The position numbers and the translations under genes were made by a program. Below are positions 56,948 through 64,000 of a stretch of DNA of 64,000 bases, one piece after another (position 1 is the stretch's first letter; each line of letters begins with the position of its first letter). The stretch is from the NCBI RefSeq assembly GCF_000695625.1, contig NZ_JMQI01000055.1, positions 1-64,000 of the forward strand. Direction: 5' to 3'. The stretch comes from Amycolatopsis rifamycinica. Its GTDB lineage: Bacteria > Actinomycetota > Actinomycetes > Mycobacteriales > Pseudonocardiaceae. Below the pieces are notes generated by a model. It did not search any database and was not told the DNA's origin. It worked only from the letters and a program-made list of their open reading frames with translations.

Positions 56948-58368
56948 CGGAGGCCTCCCCGGCGCAGTTCGGCGAGCGCGTTGCGGTGCAGCAGCAGGCT
57001 CGCCCCGGCGTACCCGGCGACGAGGACCGCCGCCGCGGCGATCGCCCCCGGCAGCGTGTCCCCGGACCACCGGCCCAACGCCACCGCCGGCACCGCGCCC
57101 GCCACCCCGGCGAGCAGGACCCGGGCGGTCATCCCGGCCAGCTCCGCCGCGGGCGGCGCCACGCCGAGCCCCGCCAGGACCCGCCACGCCAGTGGCAGCA
57201 CCAGCCACGCGGCCCCGCACTGCACCGCGGAGACCGCGCCGATCCCGGCGTGGGTCAGCACCGCGAGCCCCACGGCGAGCAGGACCAGGTGCGTCGTCTC
57301 GAGGGCCAGGTACCGGCGGACGTGGCCGGTCGCCTTCACGGCCTGGTACCAGATCTGCAGCAGGCAGATCCCCACGCCGTACCCGGACAGCAGCACCAGC
57401 GGGCCGGCCGCGCCCGCCCACCGCTCGCCCAGCAGCACGACGTGCCCGGCGAGGACCGCCAGCGCCAGGTACAGCCCGCCGGTCACCACGAGCACCGCGC
57501 GGGTGAACCGGGTGACCGCTCCGCCGAGCGGCACCCCTTCGCGCCGCAGCCGCGTGAACACCGGGAAGGCGACCGCGCCGAGCACGACCGCCACCATGAT
57601 GTACGGGACCCAGGCGAGCCGGTACGCCAGCGAGTAGACGCCGACCGCGTCCGGCCCGAGCACGTGGCCCACCGCGAAGTAGTCGAGGTTGACCAGCAGC
57701 GCGCCGACGACCGCGGCCGGCCCCACGACGGCGACCCACCCCAGTACTTCGCGCACGGCCGCGACGTCCCAGCACGGCCGCACGCCACCGCGGGCCAGCG
57801 CGCCGAGCAGCGGTTGCGACACCGCCGTGGCCAGCAGACCGAGCACCAGGGACAGCGGCCCGGCACCGCAGGCGGCGAGGACCACGGTCAGCGCCGCGCC
57901 CAGCACCGCGCTCCCGCCGTCGGGCAGCAGCCGCCGCCGGAAGTCGAGCTCGCGGTGCATCAGGCCCATCTGCACCCCGCCCGCGGCCGAGAACGGCAGG
58001 CCGAGCGCGGCCAGCCGGACCAGCCCGGCGGCGTCCGGGGTGCCGAGCAACGCCGTGAGCGGGCCGGCCGCGGCCACCAGCGCGACGGCCAGGACGATCC
58101 CGGCGCCGACGCTCAGCGTGAGCACCGTGCCCGCCGTTCGCCGCGGATCGCCTTCGGTGCGGCCGATGACGTCGTAGACCCCGATCGACTGGACGACCTG
58201 GCCGAGGTTCACCAGTGCCACCGCGAGCGCCACGGCGCCGAGCTGCCCCTCGGTGAGCAGGGCGGCCAGCACCAGCGTGACCAGCATCTGGCTGCTCTTG
58301 CTGACCAGGTTGACCACGCCCAGCCACAGCGAGCCGCGGACCGCGCGGGTCCCGAGCGCGGCCGTCAC
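56944..58368 (-). CDS. Polysaccharide/oligosaccharide flippase (Wzx-like, MOP superfamily)
   Basis: 474 residues with about 12-14 hydrophobic segments. The first part (RGSLWLGVVNLVSKSSQMLVTLVLAALLTEGQLGAVALAVALVNLGQVVQSIGV) is the PST/WzxC signature. LMHRELDFRRRLL and YSLAYRLAWVPYIMVAVVLGAVAFPVFTRL are further family marks. Moves lipid-linked repeat units across the membrane. GTG start and GTGA overlaps at both ends. Short C-terminal basic tail. Confidence 0.9.
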   Translation of the reverse strand: MTAALGTRAVRGSLWLGVVNLVSKSSQMLVTLVLAALLTEGQLGAVALAVALVNLGQVVQSIGVYDVIGRTEGDPRRTAGTVLTLSVGAGIVLAVALVAAAGPLTALLGTPDAAGLVRLAALGLPFSAAGGVQMGLMHRELDFRRRLLPDGGSAVLGAALTVVLAACGAGPLSLVLGLLATAVSQPLLGALARGGVRPCWDVAAVREVLGWVAVVGPAAVVGALLVNLDYFAVGHVLGPDAVGVYSLAYRLAWVPYIMVAVVLGAVAFPVFTRLRREGVPLGGAVTRFTRAVLVVTGGLYLALAVLAGHVVLLGERWAGAAGPLVLLSGYGVGICLLQIWYQAVKATGHVRRYLALETTHLVLLAVGLAVLTHAGIGAVSAVQCGAAWLVLPLAWRVLAGLGVAPPAAELAGMTARVLLAGVAGAVPAVALGRWSGDTLPGAIAAAAVLVAGYAGASLLLHRNALAELRRGGLR

Positions 58369-59612
58369 GTCGCCCGCACCCGGACCGCGGCGGCCACCGC
58401 GAGGCCCCAGGCGACGACCACCGCGGCACCGTCCACGGTGACCGACGTCCGCGGCCCGAAGAGCGAGTCCACTGTGTACAGATGCGCGAAGGGGACGGCG
58501 AGCGCGACGACGGCGAGCCCCGCCGCGCCCCACCCCGGCTCGCCGCGGTGACGCCACCACAGCGCGGCCACCACGGCCATCTCTGGCACGGCGATCAGCA
58601 CGTCGCCGGGCTGGTGCACCACGCAGACCACCACGGCGAGGAGGGTCAGCAGGTCGGCGACGGGCTCTTTCGTCCGCCGGATGAGCAGCGCGCTCGCGAC
58701 GAGCACACCGGCCAGCACCACGAGCTCGGAGGGCGTCCACCCGGTGACGCGGAAGACCACCGCGGCGATGTCGACGCGCTGCGCGGTCAGGGAATCGACC
58801 GCGCCGTAGTCGGTGGCGCGGGCGTGGGTGAGGTTCGCGACGACGACGTCGAGGAACGGCCCGATGCCGCCCCCGCGGACCACGAGCAGCACGACGACCG
58901 GCAGGCTGGCGGCCGCGGCGACGGCGGTGCCGAGCAGGGCGACCCGCCGCGAGCCGCGGGCGAACAGCAGGACGGCCAGCGGGAAGCCGTACTGGGGTTT
59001 CAGCCAGGCGAGCGCGAGGGCGACGGCCGCCCACCCGGGCCGGTCCCGCCGGGCGAGCAGGGCACCGGCGGCACCCAGGGCGATCAGCGGGTTGATCTGG
59101 CCGACGTAGAGCTGGGCCTTCCCGACCTGGCTGGTCACGAGCAGCGCGGAGACGACGGCGGTGGTGACGCCGAACGGCACCGGGACGTACCGCCGGACGG
59201 CGTGCGCGGTCAGCGCGGCGAGCAAGACGAGCAGCAGCAGCGAGAAGAGGGTGAACGCGACGGCGCCGACCCGGTAGCCCGGGAGCGCGAACGGCGCGTG
59301 CAGCAGCAGGTGGTAGGGCTGGTAGAGGTTGAAGTCCTGGCGGACCGGCCAGTGCGCGAACATCGCGGCGGGGTCGTAGGGGTTGCCGCCGGCGAGGAAT
59401 TCGCGGATGGGGAAGTAGAGGGCGTCCCGGAAGTCCTGCAGCCGTTCTTCGCCGAGGACGGCGGGGGACGGCAGCGGGACCTGCCACGAGGGGGAGACGG
59501 CGTGCCAGGCGCTCAGGCCGCCGGCGAGCGTCGCGAGGAGGAGAACGAGCCGCTGTTTCGGGCTCGGGCCGGCTCCGGTGGAGAGGGGGGCGAGGTCCTG
59601 GTCCGCACTCAC
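58365..59612 (-). CDS. DUF2029/GT87-like membrane glycosyltransferase
   Basis: 415 residues, about ten hydrophobic segments. FRDALYFPIREFLAGGNPYDPAAMFAHWP after the first helix and QLYVGQINPLIALGAAGALLARRDRPGWAAVALALAWLKPQYGFPLAVLLFARG are typical of GT87 polyprenyl-phosphomannose-dependent mannosyltransferases. Probably adds sugars on the outer membrane face. GTG start, GTGA overlaps with both neighbours. Confidence 0.86.
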   Translation of the reverse strand: MSADQDLAPLSTGAGPSPKQRLVLLLATLAGGLSAWHAVSPSWQVPLPSPAVLGEERLQDFRDALYFPIREFLAGGNPYDPAAMFAHWPVRQDFNLYQPYHLLLHAPFALPGYRVGAVAFTLFSLLLLVLLAALTAHAVRRYVPVPFGVTTAVVSALLVTSQVGKAQLYVGQINPLIALGAAGALLARRDRPGWAAVALALAWLKPQYGFPLAVLLFARGSRRVALLGTAVAAAASLPVVVLLVVRGGGIGPFLDVVVANLTHARATDYGAVDSLTAQRVDIAAVVFRVTGWTPSELVVLAGVLVASALLIRRTKEPVADLLTLLAVVVCVVHQPGDVLIAVPEMAVVAALWWRHRGEPGWGAAGLAVVALAVPFAHLYTVDSLFGPRTSVTVDGAAVVVAWGLAVAAAVRVRAT

Positions 59613-60481
59613 GTCAGCACCACCGCCACCAGCACGGCATCCGCGGGCAGCACACTCACCGTCGCGGTCAGCTCCGCCTGGTCCCACCCGGCCGCCGTCA
59701 CCGCCACCACCGACGCGCCTTCTCCGGACTCCTCCGGCAGACCCGCCGCCAGCTTGGCCGCCGCCTCGGTCAGCGACGGGGTCACCGCCAGCACCCGCGC
59801 CGGCCGCCCGGCCGCGCGGCACAGCACCGCCAGCCGGTCCGTCGCCGACGGGTCCGCCGCCCGCACCACCGCCACCGGGCGGTGGAGCCCCGCCGCGGCC
59901 AGCGCGCGGCGAACCGGACCCGGGCCCGCGCCGCCCGGCGTCACCCGGCGCACGGCCGCCGTCGCGAGGCCGGCCGCGACCGCGCCGACCAACGCCAATC
60001 CCGTCACCAGCGGCACGTCCGGGGCCACCGTGACCACTTCCGGCCGCGTGTCCAGGGTCCGCAGCTTCCCGGCCGGCGCGAGCAGGTCCGCGTCGATCAT
60101 CGCCTTGCCCAGCGCCATCGCCGCCGCACCGGCCTGGTCCGCCGACGCCGCGCGCACCGAGAGGCGCGCCAGGCCCGAGGCCGGGACCAGCTCGACCGAC
60201 ACGTGCCCGGCCAGCTCCTCCGGGCTGAACCCGGACACCGGGGCGGCCGCCCGCAGCACCGACGGGCTGCGGGCCAGCTCGACCAGCGCCGGCAGCGCCA
60301 GCGAGACGACTTCGCCGTACGGAGCGCCGTCCGCCGCGGCGGGGCCGGCGAGCAGGCTCACCCGGCCCTGGTACTCCGCGCCGCGCGTCAAGCCGATGAT
60401 CAGCACGAGCGCACCGGCCAGCACCGCCACGGCAACGGTCAAGACCGCACCGCGTCCCAAGGAAACACGGGGGAACTTCAT
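59609..60481 (-). CDS. Chain-length determinant-like membrane protein (Wzz/YveK type)
   Basis: 290 residues. N-terminal membrane helix (GAVLTVAVAVLAGALVLIIGLT) followed by YQGRVSLLAGPAAADGAPYGEVVSLALPALVELARSPSVLRAAAPVSGFSPEELAGHVSVELVPASGLARLSVRAASADQAGAAAMALGKAM, the extracytoplasmic domain of polysaccharide co-polymerases. A second helix (TGLALVGAVAAGLATAAV) lies near 190, then a cytoplasmic tail of Rossmann character without a Walker A, so no kinase activity is expected. Probably sets polymer length. ATGA and GTGA overlaps. Confidence 0.78.
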   Translation of the reverse strand: MKFPRVSLGRGAVLTVAVAVLAGALVLIIGLTRGAEYQGRVSLLAGPAAADGAPYGEVVSLALPALVELARSPSVLRAAAPVSGFSPEELAGHVSVELVPASGLARLSVRAASADQAGAAAMALGKAMIDADLLAPAGKLRTLDTRPEVVTVAPDVPLVTGLALVGAVAAGLATAAVRRVTPGGAGPGPVRRALAAAGLHRPVAVVRAADPSATDRLAVLCRAAGRPARVLAVTPSLTEAAAKLAAGLPEESGEGASVVAVTAAGWDQAELTATVSVLPADAVLVAVVLT

Positions 60482-61530
60482 CGGGCACCTCGAAGCAGTT
60501 CGTCGTAGGACTTCATCAGCGTGTGCGGGTCGTAGTCGCGCTCGATGGCCCGGAGCCCTTCGGCCGCCACGGTTTCCCGAGCCGCCGCGTCGAACAGCAG
60601 CGTGTTGAGCGCCGCGGCCGTCGCGGCCGGATCCGCGGGCGGCACCACGATCCCGCCGCCTCCGGCGAGCACCCCGCCGATCCCGCCGACGTCCGTCGCG
60701 ACCACCGGACGGCCGGCCGCCATCGACTCCAGCACCGCCAGCGGCAGGCCTTCCCAGTCGCTCGTCAGCACCGTGACGTCGGCCGCGGCGAGCAGGTCCG
60801 GCACGTCCGCGCGGGTGCCGAGGAACTCGACCCGGCGGCCCAGCGCCTGCGCCCGGCGTTCGAGGCCGGCGCGCAAGCTGCCGTCGCCGGCCAGCCACAG
60901 CACCGCCTCGCCCTCGACCGCCGCCCAGGCGTCCAGCAGCACGTCGTGGCGCTTCTGCGGTTCGAGCCGGGCCAGGCAGAGCGCCACCGGCGTCCGCTCC
61001 GGGACGCCGAGGGACGCGCGGATCTCCGCGCGGCCGAACACGGGCGGACCGGGGAACACGGCGTTGCGGATCACCACCGGGCGCCGGAGCCCCGACGCCG
61101 TCAGCCGGTCCGCGGCGGCCTCGGAGACCGCGACGACCTGGCCGGAGGTGCGGCGCAGGATCCGCGCCGCGGCGGGGTAGTCCTCGTCGGCGACGCCGTG
61201 GAAGACGGTGAGCGGCCGCCGTCCCGGGGCGAGCGCGAGGCGGGCCACCAGGCTGGCGCCGACGTTGTGGGCCAGCACGACGTCGGGCCGGAACCGCGCG
61301 ATCGCGCGGCGGGTGGCCCACGCCGCCTTCAGCACGCCCGCCTTGCTGCGGCGGGCGAGCGGCACGGGGAACACCGGGGTGCCGCCCGCGGCCAGCGCGT
61401 CGGCGCGGAAGCCGCCGCCGCAGGCGACGGCGGACACCCAGCCGTACTCCTCGCCGCGGGTCACCATGCCGGCCACGAGCGTTTCCGCTCCGCCCGCCCC
61501 CATCTCACTGATCACGTGCAGCACCCGCAT
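60478..61530 (-). CDS. Family 4 glycosyltransferase
   Basis: 350 residues. MRVLHVISEMGAGGAETLVAGMVTRGEEYGW is a classic GT4 N-terminus. VVLAHNVGASLVARLA, VIRNAVFPGPPVFGR, ALCLARLEPQKRHDVLLDAWAAV, LAGDGSLRAGLERRAQALG, VTVLTSDWEGLPLAVLESMAAGRPVVATDVGGIGGVL (EX7E) follow. Start overlaps the end of the O-antigen ligase gene by 26 bp; stop overlaps the chain-length gene start. Confidence 0.93.
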   Translation of the reverse strand: MRVLHVISEMGAGGAETLVAGMVTRGEEYGWVSAVACGGGFRADALAAGGTPVFPVPLARRSKAGVLKAAWATRRAIARFRPDVVLAHNVGASLVARLALAPGRRPLTVFHGVADEDYPAAARILRRTSGQVVAVSEAAADRLTASGLRRPVVIRNAVFPGPPVFGRAEIRASLGVPERTPVALCLARLEPQKRHDVLLDAWAAVEGEAVLWLAGDGSLRAGLERRAQALGRRVEFLGTRADVPDLLAAADVTVLTSDWEGLPLAVLESMAAGRPVVATDVGGIGGVLAGGGGIVVPPADPAATAAALNTLLFDAAARETVAAEGLRAIERDYDPHTLMKSYDELLRGAR

Positions 61531-62743
61531 CGGCGCTTCCCTCTCCTTCTCGGCGAATCCGGGTTTCGGCCGCGACGGCGAGCGCGGCCAGCGACCACAG
61601 CGGCAGGTAGTACTGCTCGGACAGGAACGTCGAGGTGACCAGCACGGCCAGCAGCGACGCCTGGATCGCGGCCGCTTCGGTCCGCGCCGGCCCGGGACCG
61701 GCCCGCCGGACCGTCCGCTCGCTCGCCACCGCGGCGGTGCCGACCACGCCGGCGAACAGCGCGAACCCGGGCAGGCCGAGCTCCGCGGCGACCTCGAGGT
61801 ACATGTTGTGCGCCACCGGCGTCTGCTCGTCGACCTCGGCGTTGTGCGACTCGGCGGCGTAGTGCTCGCGGAACCCGCCGGGGCCGACGCCGAGCACCGG
61901 GTGGCCGGTCAGCATCCGGGCCGCCGCCTGCCAGCGCAGCTCCCGGGTGTCCACATTGGTCGCGGCGATGAAGCTCTTCTCCTGCAGGGCCCGGTCCAGC
62001 TGCGGCCCGGCGAACGCCCACGCGCCGAGCCCCAGCACGGCCACCGCCACGGCCGCGGCGGCGACCACCCGCCACGGCAGCACCCGGCGCAGCAGCAGCC
62101 AGCCGACCGCGGCGGTCAGCCCGAGCGCGCCACCGCGGGAGAACGTCGCCGTCGCGCCGGCCACCAGGACGACGCCCGCGACGGTCAGGGCGGGCCCCCG
62201 GCCCCGGCGGTGCAGCGCGGCGAGCAGCGGGACGGCGGCGACCAGGAAGTAGGCCAGGTCGTTGGGGTCCGGCTGGGGCCCGCTCGCGCGGGCTTCGCCC
62301 TCGGCGACCAGGCTGTAGAGGGCGCCCGCGCCGGCGACGGTGGCGCCGGCGGCGGCGGCCAGCAGCAGCCACCGGATCGGCACCTCCCGGCTCGCGACGT
62401 CCGCGAGCACCGCGGTGACCACCAGGAACGGCAGCCAGCGCAGGGTGTACGCGGCGGTGAACGGCCCCGCGGCGTGCCCGGCCGCGGTCGCCGCCAGCAC
62501 GACGGCGAGCAGCGCCAGAACCGCGTGCAAGGGCGTCGGGCACGGCAGCTGACGGCGGCGGATCCGCACGGCGAGCCAGCCGGCGACGAGCAGAGCGGGC
62601 GCGAGCTTCCCGAGCTGGCTCTGCACGGCCGTCAGGTAGCCCTCGACCGGCGCCAAGGCGACGGTCGCGCACGCGAGGACCCGCAGCAGGGCCGTCTCCC
62701 GGGTCTCGCGCGCCGAGGGCCGGACGACCGCGTACGCGGTCAT
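61505..62743 (-). CDS. O-antigen ligase/polymerase (Wzy-type) membrane protein
   Basis: 412 residues with about ten hydrophobic segments. ARASGPQPDPNDLAYFLVAAVPLLAAL and VAGATATFSRGGALGLTAAVGWLLLRR precede the periplasmic loop. HPVLGVGPGGFREHYAAESHNAEVDEQTPVAHNMYLEVAAELGLPGFALFAGVVGTA is the diagnostic Wzy_C motif. Joins or polymerises lipid-linked repeat units outside the membrane. ATGA overlap with the deacetylase gene. Confidence 0.9.
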   Translation of the reverse strand: MTAYAVVRPSARETRETALLRVLACATVALAPVEGYLTAVQSQLGKLAPALLVAGWLAVRIRRRQLPCPTPLHAVLALLAVVLAATAAGHAAGPFTAAYTLRWLPFLVVTAVLADVASREVPIRWLLLAAAAGATVAGAGALYSLVAEGEARASGPQPDPNDLAYFLVAAVPLLAALHRRGRGPALTVAGVVLVAGATATFSRGGALGLTAAVGWLLLRRVLPWRVVAAAAVAVAVLGLGAWAFAGPQLDRALQEKSFIAATNVDTRELRWQAAARMLTGHPVLGVGPGGFREHYAAESHNAEVDEQTPVAHNMYLEVAAELGLPGFALFAGVVGTAAVASERTVRRAGPGPARTEAAAIQASLLAVLVTSTFLSEQYYLPLWSLAALAVAAETRIRREGEGSADAGAARDQ

Positions 62744-63705
62744 CTCCCGACGTCCAACCGGGTCACCGGCCGGGTGCGCCGCACGGCCGTCCGCCGCACG
62801 TACTCCCCGGTGCCGACGACGTCGAAGTGCTCGCGCAGCGCGGAAAGCACCCAGCCCAGCCACGCCACCTTCCGCGCGCCGGGAGCCGTCATCCCGGGGA
62901 AGAACTCCATCCCGGGCGCGTCGGCGGCGCCGAGGACGTCGGTGGGGTGCAGCAGCAGCGAAGGCGAGACCCCGCGGGCGAGGCAGAGGCGCAGCGCGGT
63001 CCGGAAGTACGCGCGGGCCAGCCGCGGCGAGATCTCGTGCAGCTGCAGGAGGTAGGAGCCGTGGATCGGGGTGCGCAGCAGCGGCATCGTCGTCACCGGC
63101 AGCTCGACCAGCGCGCTGCCCGCGCAGGTTTGCCAGCGGTAGGCGTGCACGGGCGCCAGCACCCGCGAGACGCCGCCGAACAGCTCGCCGAGCCCCGCTT
63201 CGGAGGTGTTGGCCGTGCGGTTGTGGTAGGCGCGGGCCAGCGGGCCGATCCACGTGGGCAGCGTGCTGGCGTCGTAGGCGTAACCGCGTTCGGCGAGCAG
63301 TTCGACCAGATCGCGCGTGACGCTGTAGCCGGGGCCGCGGAACCCGCTGGGCCGCGGCGCCCCCGCGGCGGCGATGGCGTCTTCGGTCCGGCTCAGCTCG
63401 TCTTCGAGCCGCTCACGGGAGTAGCGGTGCAGCCAGGGTTCGTGGCCGAAGGAGTGGTTGCCCACCTCGTGCCCCGCCGCGGCGATCTCGGCGACGGCCT
63501 TGGCCCCGTCTTCGCGCACGACGTCGGCGCCGACGACGAAGACCGTCGTCGTGAGCTGCTGTTCGCCGAGGATCTCCAGCAGCCGCGGCACCGCGGACGG
63601 CAGGAAACTGGGCCGGTCCCGCCAGCCGGGATCACCGTGGGTCTTGAGGTAGGCCCACAGGTTGTCGAGGTCGACGGAGACGCTGGCGAGCGGCCGCGCA
63701 CTCAT
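62740..63705 (-). CDS. Polysaccharide deacetylase family protein (NodB homology)
   Basis: 321 residues. NodB fold: SVSVDLDNLWAYLKTHGDPGWRDRPSFLPSAVPRLLEILGEQQLTTTVFVVGADVVRE (motif 1, DLD form), AGHEVGNHSFGHEPWLHRYS (motif 2, metal His residues), GFRGPGYSVTRDLVELLAERGYAYDAST (motif 3) and SLLLHPTDVL (late His). No signal peptide. Probably N-deacetylates a cluster sugar or polymer. The region around its start codon is duplicated 280 bp upstream. ATGA overlap with a 38-residue mini-ORF. Confidence 0.9.
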   Translation of the reverse strand: MSARPLASVSVDLDNLWAYLKTHGDPGWRDRPSFLPSAVPRLLEILGEQQLTTTVFVVGADVVREDGAKAVAEIAAAGHEVGNHSFGHEPWLHRYSRERLEDELSRTEDAIAAAGAPRPSGFRGPGYSVTRDLVELLAERGYAYDASTLPTWIGPLARAYHNRTANTSEAGLGELFGGVSRVLAPVHAYRWQTCAGSALVELPVTTMPLLRTPIHGSYLLQLHEISPRLARAYFRTALRLCLARGVSPSLLLHPTDVLGAADAPGMEFFPGMTAPGARKVAWLGWVLSALREHFDVVGTGEYVRRTAVRRTRPVTRLDVGR

Positions 63706-63818
63706 GCGGCCTCCCCGGCGAGTGCGGGCGCGCCGGAGCGGGACCGGGCGGTGGTGGCCGGGGCCGGCGCGGTCGTGGTTGCGTCGGTCGGGACGGTGGC
63801 GAGTATTTGTGGGCTCAT
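63702..63818 (-). CDS. Mini-ORF A in right-edge array
   Basis: 38 residues: MSPQILATVPTDATTTAPAP, then TTARSRSGAPALAGEAA. Its TGA overlaps the deacetylase ATG (ATGA), and its ATG overlaps the stop of mini-ORF B. No family. It probably arose by duplication of the start region of one gene joined to the end of another. Translation is possible but unproven. Confidence 0.35.
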   Translation of the reverse strand: MSPQILATVPTDATTTAPAPATTARSRSGAPALAGEAA

Positions 63819-63985
63819 GCGGCTTCTCCGGCGAGGGCGGCCGCGCCGGCGCGGGACCGGGCGGCGGCCGGTGCCGGCGCGGTCGGGGCGGTGGCGAGTG
63901 TTTGTCGGCTCATGCGGCTTCTCCGGCGAGGGCGGGGTGTGCCGGCGATCGCGGTCCGGGCGGTGGCGAGCGGCCGCGCACTCAT
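63815..63985 (-). CDS. Mini-ORF B/C in right-edge array
   Basis: 56 residues if started at the ATG at 63985 (MSARPLATARTAIAG...), or 32 residues from the internal ATG at 63913 (MSRQTLATAPTAPAPAAARS then RAGAAALAGEAA). MSARPLA copies the deacetylase N-terminus. TGA overlaps mini-ORF A start. Probably duplication debris. Confidence 0.3.
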   Translation of the reverse strand: MSARPLATARTAIAGTPRPRRRSRMSRQTLATAPTAPAPAAARSRAGAAALAGEAA

Positions 63986-64000
63986 GCGGCTTCTCCGGCG

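Larger units (their letters stand above)
63684..64000. repeat. Tandem duplication of deacetylase 5' end and leader motif
   Basis: A block beginning CTCATGCGGC with CTCCGGCGAG-like continuation occurs at 63701, 63814, 63909 and 63981. 63684-63710 and 63964-63990 are identical over 27 bp and include the deacetylase start codon region. On the minus strand each copy carries an ATG preceded by GCCGGAGAAGCCGC or a near match. The intervening spacers (113, 95, 72 nt) share RSR-GA-A-ALAGEAA coding content. The window ends inside the array. Confidence 0.88.

Overview
The window is very GC-rich, with actinobacterial gene content: F420/flavin LLM oxidoreductases, an imuA'/imuB/dnaE2 mutasome with LexA-type boxes, many GTG starts and dense 4-nt start/stop overlaps. 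The mix fits a Pseudonocardiaceae-type soil actinomycete, Amycolatopsis being my best guess, but nothing in the window proves the genus. I see no tRNA, rRNA, CRISPR array, transposase or phage gene.

Layout. 1-9.2 kb: a type II NADH dehydrogenase cut by the left edge, an LLM oxidoreductase, a methyltransferase, the imuA' and imuB mutasome genes separated by a 21-bp repeat array, an alpha/beta hydrolase, and a divergent LysR/MFS pair. 9.3-15.7 kb: dnaE2 with its own SOS box, a secreted CBM2 glycosidase with a CebR/CelR-type operator, and a divergent SRPBCC/MarR pair. 15.7-16.4 kb: gene-free, with two very long inverted repeats. 16.4-24.7 kb: metabolic genes and regulators (LLM plus aldo/keto reductase, TetR plus PNPOx-like, glmS with an 89-residue partner, a methyltransferase, a DapA-family lyase with LysR). 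24.6-30.3 kb: stress signalling, centred on a tightly coupled RsbQ-like hydrolase, PAS-PP2C phosphatase and STAS operon, with a second STAS gene and a TPR protein nearby.

30.4-44.7 kb: a secreted carbohydrate-degradation locus aimed at rhamnogalacturonan-I pectin. It holds a CE12-like esterase and a PL26-like exolyase on the minus strand, divergent from a LacI regulator with a GH53 galactanase, followed by a multidomain esterase/mannanase, a PL11 RG lyase, a GH2 galactosidase and a PL9-like lyase. The central intergenic region carries two identical TGAACCGATTCA sites, each placed on a promoter, which suggests autoregulated control by the adjacent LacI protein. GAAAnCGCTTTC-type and TGGGAGCGCTCCCA-type sites suggest that further LacI-family regulators also act here.

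44.7-47 kb holds small genes and an RsbA-like MEDS/ATPase protein with a shrunken MEDS/STAS partner. 47-64 kb holds a secreted lysyl-oxidase-like protein and then an exopolysaccharide cluster: UDP-GlcNAc 2-epimerase, FAD oxidoreductase, GT2, polyprenyl-phosphate sugar transferase, GHL15-like lipoprotein, and a minus-strand run of deacetylase, O-antigen ligase, GT4, chain-length protein, GT87, flippase and two GT4 genes. Almost all of these overlap by 4 nt. At the right edge the 5' end of the deacetylase gene and its leader are tandemly duplicated into mini-ORFs.
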